Source: CAZEMR01 sp964513465
Lineage (GTDB): Bacteria; Bacteroidota; Ignavibacteria; Kapaibacteriales; UBA2268
Assembly (NCBI GenBank): GCA_964513465.1
Contig: CAZEMR010000001.1
Coordinates: 1-64,000 of the forward strand
Reading direction: 5' to 3'
Length of the DNA: 64,000 nt
Of the stretch, positions 51,710-59,145 are shown piece by piece; position 1 is the first letter of the stretch; every line of letters begins with the position of its first letter. Made by a program: the position numbers and the translations under genes. Under the pieces are notes generated by a model. That model searched no databases. It saw nothing but the letters and a program-made list of their open reading frames with translations, and was not told the origin of the DNA.

Positions 51710-53236
51710 TTAATTGTTCTTCTCTCTAAGCTTACCTCTGGCGGTTGTCCCAAGCGCTTGTGTTTCATTGATTTCCTGATTCCCGCAGCTTATTATATCT
51801 TTGTCGAGTATCGTTATATCTGCGTCCATATTTTTTTCGATACTCCCTCGCCGCGAAGAATTTCCCGCAGCCGCATGCGCCCAATATGTATATGCCAGCA
51901 ACGCCTCGCGCCGGGATAAGCGTTCTTCGGGGTACCATGCCTCGTTGCTGCCCGCGGGGGCTCTGCGTACGAATGCATCAATCCCGGTCAGCGGGTTATG
52001 CGGCTCTATCGGGAAGTCCGAGCCGCCGGCCGGGTTAACGCCTGCATTTATAAAGCTTTTCCACGGGTATGCATAATCGCAGCGATTGCCGAGTCGGCGC
52101 CGTGTCATCGTGGCGGCATCCGTGATGCAGTGCATCGGGTGAACCGAGGGAATGACGCCGATTTCCGCAAAGAGGGGAAGGTCATCGGGATGTACATGCT
52201 GGGCATGCTCGATTCTCAGGATATTTTTTGAATTAAAACCGATCTGACGGCGAATTTTATGGTAAACATCCAGAACCATCCGGTTGGCCGCATCGCCGAT
52301 TGCGTGGACTGCGATATCGAATCCCATTTCGACGCCCTTCAGCGCCTTAGTGTATAGCACATCAGGATTTATGAGCAGTAGTCCGCTGCTTCCGGGCGCG
52401 TCCGAGTAAGGCTCTATCATTGCAGCTCCACGCGATCCGAGGGCGCCGTCGGCGTAGAATTTCAGGCCCCGCACGCTTAGCATTTCGCCATCGAATGGCT
52501 CGACCCTTGCGATTCGCCATTCGTCCTCCTGAGCTTTGATATAGCATTGCAGCCGGATTGGCAATTCACCCCGCTCATCCAATCTCTTTAGTAATTCGAG
52601 CCTCTCCGGACTGACGTCCATTGCGTGCACTTCGGTGAGTCCTGCATCGGCGCAAGCATCAAGCCCCGCGCGATAGAATTCCTCGATCTGAGCTTCCGCA
52701 TAATCAGGAATCAGCCGTCGGACCAAATCCATTGCCGTATCGAGCAGGATTCCCGTGGGCCTGCCGTTTTTGTCGCGGAGGATTTCGCCGCCGGGGGGAG
52801 AATTGGTTTCGGACGAAATCCCTGCCAGCCGCAGCGCAGCCGAATTGACCCAGGCCGCATGGCCGTCGATCCGCACAAAAAACGCTGGCGAATCGCCAAA
52901 TTTCTTATCAAGTATATATTTATCCGGGAATGAATTGTCGTGCCACAGCTCCTGATTCCAGCCGCGTGCATAAATCCAGTCGCCGCGGGTTATGCCGCTG
53001 TCCGATACGATTCCGACGCTTAATTCTGCACTCCGGGCTTGGGAGAGATCGGGTTCTGTCAGACGTGCTCCGAGCGCTCCGATATGGCCATGAGTATCGA
53101 CAATGCCGGGATATGCCCATGCGTTTTCGAATCGGCGGTCGAGACCTTCGGAAATTATTCTGACATAGCCGGCGCCTGGACTCAGGTCGGAGATAATTCC
53201 ATCCTTTATATAAATATCGCCCTGAAATGAAATCAT
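51710..53236 (-). CDS. Metal-dependent amidohydrolase, YtcJ-like
   Basis: A 508-residue amidohydrolase-superfamily (amidohydrolase 3) protein. The metal-binding start is Pro-Gly-Ile-Val-Asp-Thr-His-Gly-His near 45-53. Further marks are Tyr-Ala-Asp-Gly-Ala-Leu-Gly-Ser-Arg-Gly-Ala near 265 and His-Ala-Gln-His-Val near 346. The exact substrate is unknown; family members act on cyclic amides or aryl-amide bonds. A longer frame adds 23 residues that overlap the ferredoxin terminator, so ATG at 53236 is chosen. It follows the ferredoxin gene on the same strand. Confidence 0.85.
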   Translation of the reverse strand: MISFQGDIYIKDGIISDLSPGAGYVRIISEGLDRRFENAWAYPGIVDTHGHIGALGARLTEPDLSQARSAELSVGIVSDSGITRGDWIYARGWNQELWHDNSFPDKYILDKKFGDSPAFFVRIDGHAAWVNSAALRLAGISSETNSPPGGEILRDKNGRPTGILLDTAMDLVRRLIPDYAEAQIEEFYRAGLDACADAGLTEVHAMDVSPERLELLKRLDERGELPIRLQCYIKAQEDEWRIARVEPFDGEMLSVRGLKFYADGALGSRGAAMIEPYSDAPGSSGLLLINPDVLYTKALKGVEMGFDIAVHAIGDAANRMVLDVYHKIRRQIGFNSKNILRIEHAQHVHPDDLPLFAEIGVIPSVHPMHCITDAATMTRRRLGNRCDYAYPWKSFINAGVNPAGGSDFPIEPHNPLTGIDAFVRRAPAGSNEAWYPEERLSRREALLAYTYWAHAAAGNSSRRGSIEKNMDADITILDKDIISCGNQEINETQALGTTARGKLREKNN

Positions 53237-53250
53237 ATAAATCCTATGGA

Positions 53251-53281
53251 AAATAAAAAATGCCGGCACGATGGCCGGCAA
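53251..53281 (-). terminator. Terminator after the ferredoxin gene
   Basis: TGCCGGC (53261-53267) and GCCGGCA (53274-53280) form a perfect 7-bp stem with a 6-nt loop. A T-rich run follows on the minus strand (complement of 53251-53260). Confidence 0.88.
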
Positions 53282-53321
53282 ATTGTCTGCCCTATAATCG
53301 GGCATATATTAAACCATGTGA

Positions 53322-53513
53322 TTATTCGGCCGGCACGCAGCAATCAACCGGGCAAACTTCCTGGCACTGCGGTTCGTCGAAATAACCTTCGCATTCGACG
53401 CATTTTTCGGCATCGATTTCGAAAATTTCGTCGCCTTCGTAAATTGCTTCTGTCGGGCATTCCGGTTCGCAGGCGGCACAGTTGATGCATTCGTCTGTGA
53501 TCATTAAAGCCAT
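53322..53513 (-). CDS. 2[4Fe-4S] ferredoxin, YfhL type
   Basis: A 63-residue electron carrier. The first cluster motif is Cys-Ile-Asn-Cys-Ala-Ala-Cys...Cys-Pro. The second is Cys-Val-Glu-Cys, an 8-residue insert (Glu-Gly-Tyr-Phe-Asp-Glu-Pro-Gln) and Cys...Cys-Pro, as in the YfhL/Alvin-type ferredoxins. Those have low-potential, unequal clusters. GGAGG precedes ATG. The promoter upstream matches the Bacteroidota consensus and overlaps a perfect 14-bp palindrome. The terminator lies 40 nt downstream. Confidence 0.93.
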   Translation of the reverse strand: MALMITDECINCAACEPECPTEAIYEGDEIFEIDAEKCVECEGYFDEPQCQEVCPVDCCVPAE

Positions 53514-53581
53514 GGTAAATCCTCCAAAGTATGGTATAATTTAAAAACAATATGCTTTATAAAAGCGTGCATAAGAAAGTA

Positions 53582-53614
53582 CAAATTTAGCAAAATATGT
53601 GCGAGATTTGCAAA
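53582..53614 (-). promoter_or_regulatory. Bacteroidota-type promoter of the ferredoxin gene
   Basis: On the minus strand TTTG (53611-53614), a 21-nt spacer and TAAATTTG (53582-53589) fit the consensus exactly. The leader would be about 60 nt. Confidence 0.6.
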
Positions 53615-53617
53615 TCT
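53604..53617. promoter_or_regulatory. Perfect 14-bp palindrome over the ferredoxin -33 element
   Basis: AGATTTG and CAAATCT meet without a spacer. The site covers the predicted -33 TTTG, a position suited to a repressor. The regulator is unknown. Confidence 0.45.
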
Positions 53618-53660
53618 TTTTACGCCCTTGAGAACGAAAAAATCATGCATTTATTGAGAT

Positions 53661-54611
53661 TTATTTGTCCGGTTTAACTGCTTCTTTCCAGATTTCGAAG
53701 TATTTGATCAATGACATGATTTTCTGGCGGAAATTCTGCCGCCGATCGCTTCCCACAAATACGTATGCAAGTCGAAGCAGCCACGCCAGTATCAGATAAT
53801 AATACTTGTCGAATGTGATGTAAAACCATGCAGATGCGGGACTTAGCCATTTATCGCAAAAATGAATCTGTGACTGTATCTGCATTCGGATATTCTTTTC
53901 ATGCGGTATCGATGCTCCGGTGCTTGCGCCGCGGTGGTGGGTGACTTTGGATTTCGGAATAAAAGAATTTTTATGTCCCGATTCGATCATTTTCCGACAA
54001 AAATCAGTTTCCTCCGAATAAAAGAAATACGATTCGTCGAATCCTCCGGCTTCGAGAAAATCGCTGTGACGAACCGCGATTACCGCGCCATCGGTATAAT
54101 CCACCCGGCGGGGATGTTTGAATATGTTAAATCTATTCGTTAGTTTATGAAATTTGCGCTCAATCGCGGATATGAACAAAATATCCTTTACCGCAAGTAT
54201 GGCTCCGGGAAAGCGGTTGAAGCTATATTGCCAGCTCCCGTCGGGGTAGTACTGCTGCGGTCCGGCTGTGCCCGCGAATGGGTGAGATTCGAGATACTCC
54301 ACCAGCAAATCGATTGCATTTCGGTGGAAAACCACGTCCGAATTTGAGAGTATCAGATATTCGGCATCGGACGCCTCAGCGCCGCGATTGATTGCCGCTG
54401 CGTATCCGAGATTTTTTTTGTTGATAACTATTTCTACATCGGGGAATTCCGTGTGGATGGCCTCGATAGTGTCGTCGGAGGAGGCGTTATCGACAACGAT
54501 TATTCCGGTGGTAAAGTCATTTGTGGTCAGCTTGACGGAGCGAATGCACTCGAGTGTGTAATCTCGTGTGTTATAAGAAATTATGATAACATCGATCTTT
54601 CGCTTCGCCAC
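53661..54611 (-). CDS. Family 2 glycosyltransferase
   Basis: A 316-residue GT2 enzyme, probably a rhamnosyltransferase-like envelope glycan enzyme. Marks are Ile-Ile-Ser-Tyr-Asn-Thr at 10-15, Val-Val-Asp-Asn-Ala-Ser-Ser-Asp near 39-46, the nucleotide-sugar Ser-Asn-Ser-Asp near 92-95, and Phe-Tyr-Ser-Glu-Glu-Thr-Asp-Phe-Cys near 197-205. A hydrophobic patch near 255-285 may touch the membrane. The start is GTG with no clear Shine-Dalgarno sequence. No other glycan gene lies beside it. Confidence 0.88.
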   Translation of the reverse strand: MAKRKIDVIIISYNTRDYTLECIRSVKLTTNDFTTGIIVVDNASSDDTIEAIHTEFPDVEIVINKKNLGYAAAINRGAEASDAEYLILSNSDVVFHRNAIDLLVEYLESHPFAGTAGPQQYYPDGSWQYSFNRFPGAILAVKDILFISAIERKFHKLTNRFNIFKHPRRVDYTDGAVIAVRHSDFLEAGGFDESYFFYSEETDFCRKMIESGHKNSFIPKSKVTHHRGASTGASIPHEKNIRMQIQSQIHFCDKWLSPASAWFYITFDKYYYLILAWLLRLAYVFVGSDRRQNFRQKIMSLIKYFEIWKEAVKPDK

Positions 54612-54702
54612 TTGAGATATTTGTCTGTGTGTATTATAAAGAATTGCAAAATATCGAATTTTCGGAATTTCTGAAAATCAATTCGATAATTCTATATAAT
54701 AA

Positions 54703-54735
54703 ATAGCCGCTCCCGGTGAATTCCGAAAGCGGCCA
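54703..54735 (-). terminator. Terminator after hcp
   Basis: On the minus strand GCCGCT (complement of 54728-54733) and AGCGGC (complement of 54706-54711) pair over a 16-nt loop that can itself fold. A short T-rich run follows. Confidence 0.65.
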
Positions 54736-54755
54736 TGATTTTGGCGAATATATAT

Positions 54756-56411
54756 TTATGCGCTCATCATCAGCTTGACGTCGTCTTCCACTTCGCCGAT
54801 GCCGGAGATTCCGAACTGCTCGATGAGAACCTTTGCCACATTAGGCGAAAGGAATGCAGGCAGAGTCGGCCCGAGCTTGATATTCTTTACTCCAAGGTAG
54901 AGCAGGGCCAGAAGCACGATGACTGCTTTTTGTTCGTACCAAGCAACGTTATATTCGATTGGCAAATCGTTGACGTCGCCCTTGTTGAATACTTCCATCA
55001 GCTTCAGCGCGGTGACAGCAAGCGAATATGAGTCATTGCACTGGCCTGCGTCAATTACTCGCGGGATGCCGCCGATATCGCCGAGCGGCAGCTTGTTGTA
55101 GCGATATTTTGCGCAGCCTGCGGTGAGTATGACGGCGTCCTTGGGCAATTTTTCTGCGAATTCGGTGTAATATTCGCGCGAGTTCATACGCCCGTCGCAT
55201 CCGGCCATCACGAAGAATTTTTTGATTGCGCCGGTATTCACGGCATCCACGATCTTATCGGCAAGCTGCTCGATCTGGTGATGAGCAAATCCGCCGACGA
55301 TTTCGCCGGTTTCGATTTCTTCGGGCGACAGACATTTCTTCGCGTGCTCGATTATTACGGAGAAGTCCTTAGGATTGCCGTTCTCACGGCCGGGAATATG
55401 CTTAAATCCGCTGAATCCGACCGGCCCGGTGGTATAAACGCGGTCGCCGTAGGTGGATTTCTTCTTCGGCGGCACAAGGCAGTTGGTGGTGAAGAGTATC
55501 GGGCCGTTGAATGTTTCGAATTCCTCTACCTGGCGCCACCATGAATTGCCATAATTACCCACGAAATGGTCATATTTTTTGAATGCGGGATAATAATGCG
55601 CCGGCAGCATTTCGCTGTGGGTATATACATCCACGCCGGTGCCTTCGGTCTGTTTGAGCAGCTCTTCCATATCCTTCATGTCATGGCCGCTAATGAGGAT
55701 AGCCGGGCGGTTGCGCACGCCGAGATTTACTTTTGTGATCTCCGGATGGCCGTATGTTTCGTTGTGCGCCTTGTCGAGCAGAGCCATTGTTTCGACGCCG
55801 AATTTTCCGGTTTCGAGCACAAGGGCGGTCAGTTCGTCAGCGCCGAGCGAATCGTCAAGCGTGGCGGCAAGGCCTTTTTCGACGAATTCGAATACTGCAT
55901 CGCTTGTATAGCCAAGATTGAATGCATGCTCGCCATAGGCGGCAATGCCTTTAATTCCGTAAGTAACTAATTCGCGGAGCGAGCGTATGTCTTCGTTTTC
56001 TGTATTGAGCACTCCGACCTCTTCGGCTTTCTCGCGCATCTGATCTTTGGTGTTTGCCGTCCAGACAGTGCATTCCGGGAGATTATCCTGGGAGAATGTT
56101 TTGCCCTTATCCTCAATTGCGCTTTTCAGCTCGTCTCTTTCTTTGATAATCTCTTCAACTCTTATATAATGATCTTTCGGGTCGAAATTCACGTTGGTAA
56201 CGGTCAGGAAGAGATTGTCTAAAATTAACTTGTCCCAATGTTTAGTCTCTATTCCTGCTTTCCTTGCTTTTTGGGCATACCATGCCACGCCTTTGCATAA
56301 ATATACTATAAGATCCTGCAGATCTGCTACCTCGTCGGTTTTGCCGCAATATCCTGCTTTTGCCTTGCAGGCGACTCCGTTGGTCGCTTCCTGGCACTGA
56401 AAACAATACAT
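54756..56411 (-). CDS. hcp: Hybrid cluster protein (hydroxylamine reductase)
   Basis: Hcp reduces nitric oxide and hydroxylamine through an unusual Fe-S-O cluster and protects against nitrosative stress. The 551 residues start with Cys3-x2-Cys6-x8-Cys15-x6-Cys22, near the class I pattern that binds a cubane cluster. Ligands of the hybrid cluster are seen in Gly-His-Asp-Met-Lys-Asp near 242, Thr-Asn-Cys-Leu-Val-Pro near 310 and Gly-Cys-Ala-Lys-Tyr-Arg near 430. AGGAG precedes ATG. It is the last gene of an operon with a cupin and a 4Fe-4S protein. Confidence 0.95.
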   Translation of the reverse strand: MYCFQCQEATNGVACKAKAGYCGKTDEVADLQDLIVYLCKGVAWYAQKARKAGIETKHWDKLILDNLFLTVTNVNFDPKDHYIRVEEIIKERDELKSAIEDKGKTFSQDNLPECTVWTANTKDQMREKAEEVGVLNTENEDIRSLRELVTYGIKGIAAYGEHAFNLGYTSDAVFEFVEKGLAATLDDSLGADELTALVLETGKFGVETMALLDKAHNETYGHPEITKVNLGVRNRPAILISGHDMKDMEELLKQTEGTGVDVYTHSEMLPAHYYPAFKKYDHFVGNYGNSWWRQVEEFETFNGPILFTTNCLVPPKKKSTYGDRVYTTGPVGFSGFKHIPGRENGNPKDFSVIIEHAKKCLSPEEIETGEIVGGFAHHQIEQLADKIVDAVNTGAIKKFFVMAGCDGRMNSREYYTEFAEKLPKDAVILTAGCAKYRYNKLPLGDIGGIPRVIDAGQCNDSYSLAVTALKLMEVFNKGDVNDLPIEYNVAWYEQKAVIVLLALLYLGVKNIKLGPTLPAFLSPNVAKVLIEQFGISGIGEVEDDVKLMMSA

Positions 56412-56464
56412 ATGTACTCCTTGATTAATTAATTATTAATATAAAAATAATATAAAAAAATGAT

Positions 56465-56800
56465 TTATGCCTTAATCATAGTCAGCAGCATTTTGAATTT
56501 CTCATTTGCAATCACCGCATGTGGGTCATTCGCCGGCATGAGTATGATTTCGCCTGCTGTGACGTCATGTTTCTCGCCATTAATTGTGATTTCTGCCGTT
56601 CCGTCGAGTATCTGTACCAATGCGTCGAATGGGGCAGTGTGCTCCGAGAGCGACTGGCCTTTGTCGAATGCGAACAGGGTGATTGTGCCCTTGTTTTTGT
56701 TGACCAGCGTGCGGCTTATGATAGACGAATCCTGGTAATCTGCCAGCCCTGCGAGGTCGGCGGTTTTTGCAATAATCATCTTATCTGTTTCTTTTGCCAT
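56465..56800 (-). CDS. Small cupin protein in the hcp operon
   Basis: A 111-residue single cupin barrel. Cupin motif 1 (Glu-His-Thr-Ala-Pro-Phe-Asp-Ala, Gly-Thr-Ala-Glu-Ile) and motif 2 (Met-Pro-Ala-Asn-Asp-Pro-His-Ala-Val) each keep one His, enough for a metal site. Function is not known; similar cupins often accompany hcp genes. A very strong AGGAGG precedes the ATG. It lies 10 nt after the 4Fe-4S gene and 53 nt before hcp, all on minus. Confidence 0.86.
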   Translation of the reverse strand: MAKETDKMIIAKTADLAGLADYQDSSIISRTLVNKNKGTITLFAFDKGQSLSEHTAPFDALVQILDGTAEITINGEKHDVTAGEIILMPANDPHAVIANEKFKMLLTMIKA

Positions 56801-56810
56801 AATTTCCTCC

Positions 56811-57686
56811 TTATTGGATTACGGTTTCTTTTTCGGGTGAATACAAAATATTTTTGCTTTTAAGAGAGCCATCGACTGCCATGACGTGTTCTTCGATTTC
56901 GACATCGGCGCCGCTCATTTTGGCAGCATTAAGCGCGAATTGAGTTAGTCCGCCGCAGCATGGTACTTCCATGCGGACGACTATTGCTTTCGGAGTTCGG
57001 GAATTTGCAAAGATCGATGCGAGTTTTTCGGTGTACGGATCGGTGTAGTCCAGCTTGGGACAGGCTACAACTACAGCGCGTCCGGCGAGGTAATCCTCAT
57101 GGACATTTGCCGAGGCCAAAGGCCCGCAGGTGGACATAATTACGAGTTCCTGATCCTTGAAATACGGCGCATTCGGCGACACCAAATGCAACTGCACAGG
57201 CCACTGGCCGAGTTGTGATGGATATTGCGTACCGGATTTGTCCGGATTTGCTTTCTTTTTAGCTGACGAAAGGCTCATCATTTTCGTGCCCGGACAAGAT
57301 CCTCCGCTTTTGGCGTGGCTATTGCCCATCTGCAACACGGGATTGGGGATACCCTTTTCCTTTAGGTATTCGATCGCTTCGTCGTAATATTCCGTTGCGC
57401 CGTGATCAATCAGATGCTCCAGATGCGCCTTCATTACGCTGCGCGGCTGATTGAGCAGCGTATCCATCACTTTGCGCTCGTCGTAAGGCTCAGTGTCGCG
57501 CTCTTCAATTGTGATGGCATCCTCGGGGCAGTGGCCTATGCAAGCGCCCAGGCCATCGCAGAATAGGTCGCTTATGAGGCGTGCCTTGCCATCGATAATC
57601 TGCAGCGCGCCTTCTTTGCATTCGGGAATGCATAGTCCGCAGCCGTTGCATTTTTCTTCGTCGATATTGATAATTTTTCTTTTCAT
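56811..57686 (-). CDS. 4Fe-4S protein in the hcp operon
   Basis: A 291-residue protein that begins with a two-cluster ferredoxin domain (1-60): Cys-Asn-Gly-Cys-Gly-Leu-Cys...Cys, and Cys-Asp-Gly-Leu-Gly-Ala-Cys-Ile-Gly-His-Cys-Pro. The rest (150-280) has several Cys, including Cys-Pro-Lys-Leu and Cys-Cys-Gly-Gly, typical of the family that sits with hcp. It may deliver electrons to Hcp; this is inferred from the operon. GGAG precedes ATG. The promoter region upstream has two candidate operator repeats. Confidence 0.88.
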   Translation of the reverse strand: MKRKIINIDEEKCNGCGLCIPECKEGALQIIDGKARLISDLFCDGLGACIGHCPEDAITIEERDTEPYDERKVMDTLLNQPRSVMKAHLEHLIDHGATEYYDEAIEYLKEKGIPNPVLQMGNSHAKSGGSCPGTKMMSLSSAKKKANPDKSGTQYPSQLGQWPVQLHLVSPNAPYFKDQELVIMSTCGPLASANVHEDYLAGRAVVVACPKLDYTDPYTEKLASIFANSRTPKAIVVRMEVPCCGGLTQFALNAAKMSGADVEIEEHVMAVDGSLKSKNILYSPEKETVIQ

Positions 57687-57708
57687 TTCTGTACTCCATT
57701 TCTTAAAT

Positions 57709-57724
57709 CAGACTAATATGTCTG
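57709..57724. promoter_or_regulatory. Operator-like inverted repeat 1 (CAGAC-N6-GTCTG)
   Basis: Five-base arms around a 6-nt centre, 23 nt upstream of the 4Fe-4S start codon. It shares the AGAC-N6-GTCT core with the repeat at 57735-57750. Confidence 0.6.
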
Positions 57725-57734
57725 TTTCTAATAT

Positions 57735-57750
57735 AAGACAAAGAAGTCTG
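57735..57750. promoter_or_regulatory. Operator-like inverted repeat 2 (AGAC-N6-GTCT)
   Basis: Core AGAC at 57736-57739 and GTCT at 57746-57749 around 6 nt. Its centre is 26 bp from that of repeat 1. It would overlap the transcription start set by the -7 box at 57756-57763, a repressor-like position. Confidence 0.6.
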
Positions 57751-57755
57751 AATTG

Positions 57756-57763
57756 CAAATTTA
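57756..57763 (-). promoter_or_regulatory. -7 promoter element of the hcp operon
   Basis: TAAATTTG on the minus strand matches the Bacteroidota -7 consensus TAnnTTTG. No clear TTTG lies 19-21 nt upstream, so a regulator or a weaker -33 may be involved. Confidence 0.5.
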
Positions 57764-57827
57764 TTTTGAATATTTTTAAAATTTTTTTTATAGTTTAGTA
57801 TATAGGAAAGACATACATCGGAAAATC

Positions 57828-58262
57828 ATGACTGTAATTTTTTCAAAAAAATGCGAATTAGGTCTGCAGGCGGTGCTATATCTCTCGACCCTGAAGCAGG
57901 GAGATGCGGCCAACGCGCTGATGATCAGCCACCAGCTCGACGTGCCCAAGGAATTCGTATCCAAAGTACTTCAGACCCTGACCAAAAGTGGTATAGTGGG
58001 CTCTCGCAAAGGCAAATCAGGCGGATTCTATCTGGAACGTCATCCGGGTCAGATTCGCCTAATCGACATAGTGCTTGCAATCGACGGGCTTGAGGTATTC
58101 CACAAATGCGTGCTCGGGTTCAGGGGATGCTCGCTCGAGGAGCCATGCCCCGTGCACGGCAAATGGGGTAAACTCCGTGAGGAAACATATCGGATGCTCA
58201 GCGAAGAGACGCTCGAGGAATTGCGCGACAAAACGCAGCATAAGATCGAAAGCCTTAAGTAA
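57828..58262 (+). CDS. Rrf2-family Fe-S transcriptional regulator (NsrR/IscR-like)
   Basis: A 144-residue Rrf2 regulator with an N-terminal winged helix (1-80) that includes Ser-Arg-Lys-Gly-Lys-Ser-Gly-Gly-Phe. The cluster-binding motif is Cys94-x6-Cys101-x5-Cys107-x2-His110. That is close to NsrR and IscR, so an Fe-S cluster that senses nitric oxide or redox state is likely. It is divergent from the hcp operon and next to nrfHA, as known for Rrf2 regulators of nitrogen-oxide genes. Two inverted repeats lie between it and the hcp operon and are the likely binding sites. Confidence 0.9.
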   Translation: MTVIFSKKCELGLQAVLYLSTLKQGDAANALMISHQLDVPKEFVSKVLQTLTKSGIVGSRKGKSGGFYLERHPGQIRLIDIVLAIDGLEVFHKCVLGFRGCSLEEPCPVHGKWGKLREETYRMLSEETLEELRDKTQHKIESLK

Positions 58263-58355
58263 TTAATTTAAAAAATTAATGTTTAAGATATTTTATGCTC
58301 AAATTGATATTTAGCACTCCCAAAACTATTGTCAAAATTTAATTAAAAAAAATTT

Positions 58356-58375
58356 GATAATCGGATAAAATTATC
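58356..58375. promoter_or_regulatory. Weak inverted repeat upstream of nrfH
   Basis: GATAAT and ATTATC flank an 8-nt centre in a 251-bp AT-rich spacer between the Rrf2 gene and nrfH. In such AT-rich DNA the match could be chance. Confidence 0.3.
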
Positions 58376-58513
58376 TTATCTTAATTCTAAGTTAAATAAC
58401 CCTGATTTCATGGCAAAATTTGCATATTTCAATAAAATATTATATATATAATTGCCATACATTATTTTTCTGACCCACGAAATTCTTCTTTTTCAATAAT
58501 ATATTTTGAAAAT

Positions 58514-59116
58514 ATGACTGACAATCACTACCAACGCAAAGGGTGGCGTGCGTTATTGCCGCCCCCGAAATGGAGGCTGCCGGTCAGCATTGTGGCCGGG
58601 ATGCTGGTGGGGTTTGCCGCGCTGGCTTTCCATATATCCAATGCGTCGTCCTATCTATCGGACGATCCGCGCGTGTGCATTAATTGCCATATAATGGCGC
58701 CGCATTATGTTACCTGGATGCATAGCAGCCATCGCGAATGGGCCACCTGCAACGACTGTCATGTACCACAGGAGAATTTTGTCCGCAAATATTATTTCAA
58801 AGCCAAGGATGGAATGCGCCACGCGACAGTATTCACCCTACGGAACGAGCCGCATGTGATTATGCTCAACGAAGCCGCAAAGACGGTAGTGCAGAATAAT
58901 TGCCTGCGCTGCCATATTCAACAGATGGGACCGGTCTCGGCAGCGAACGTCAGCGGAAAGAATTACATGACGGGCCAGGGCAAGCTGTGCTGGGACTGCC
59001 ATCGCCTGACTCCGCACGGACGGACTCTTAGCGAAACTTCCACGCCTAATGCAATAATTCCGCCACTGAAGCCGGTAGTGCCCGGCTGGCTCGAAGACGA
59101 TCAAAATCAAAAATAA
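58514..59116 (+). CDS. nrfH: Cytochrome c nitrite reductase small subunit NrfH
   Basis: NrfH is the membrane quinol oxidase partner that feeds electrons to NrfA. The 200-residue protein has one TM helix (about 24-42). Four haem sites follow: Cys-Ile-Asn-Cys-His, Cys-Asn-Asp-Cys-His, Cys-Leu-Arg-Cys-His and Cys-Trp-Asp-Cys-His. Met near the first haem fits the family. No good Shine-Dalgarno sequence is visible. nrfA follows after 29 nt. Confidence 0.95.
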   Translation: MTDNHYQRKGWRALLPPPKWRLPVSIVAGMLVGFAALAFHISNASSYLSDDPRVCINCHIMAPHYVTWMHSSHREWATCNDCHVPQENFVRKYYFKAKDGMRHATVFTLRNEPHVIMLNEAAKTVVQNNCLRCHIQQMGPVSAANVSGKNYMTGQGKLCWDCHRLTPHGRTLSETSTPNAIIPPLKPVVPGWLEDDQNQK

Positions 59117-59145
59117 TATGTCTATCATATCAATCAGGAGTATTT

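Noticed and set aside
51710..53305. Longer amidohydrolase start adding 23 residues
   Set aside because: It overlaps the ferredoxin terminator at 53251-53281.
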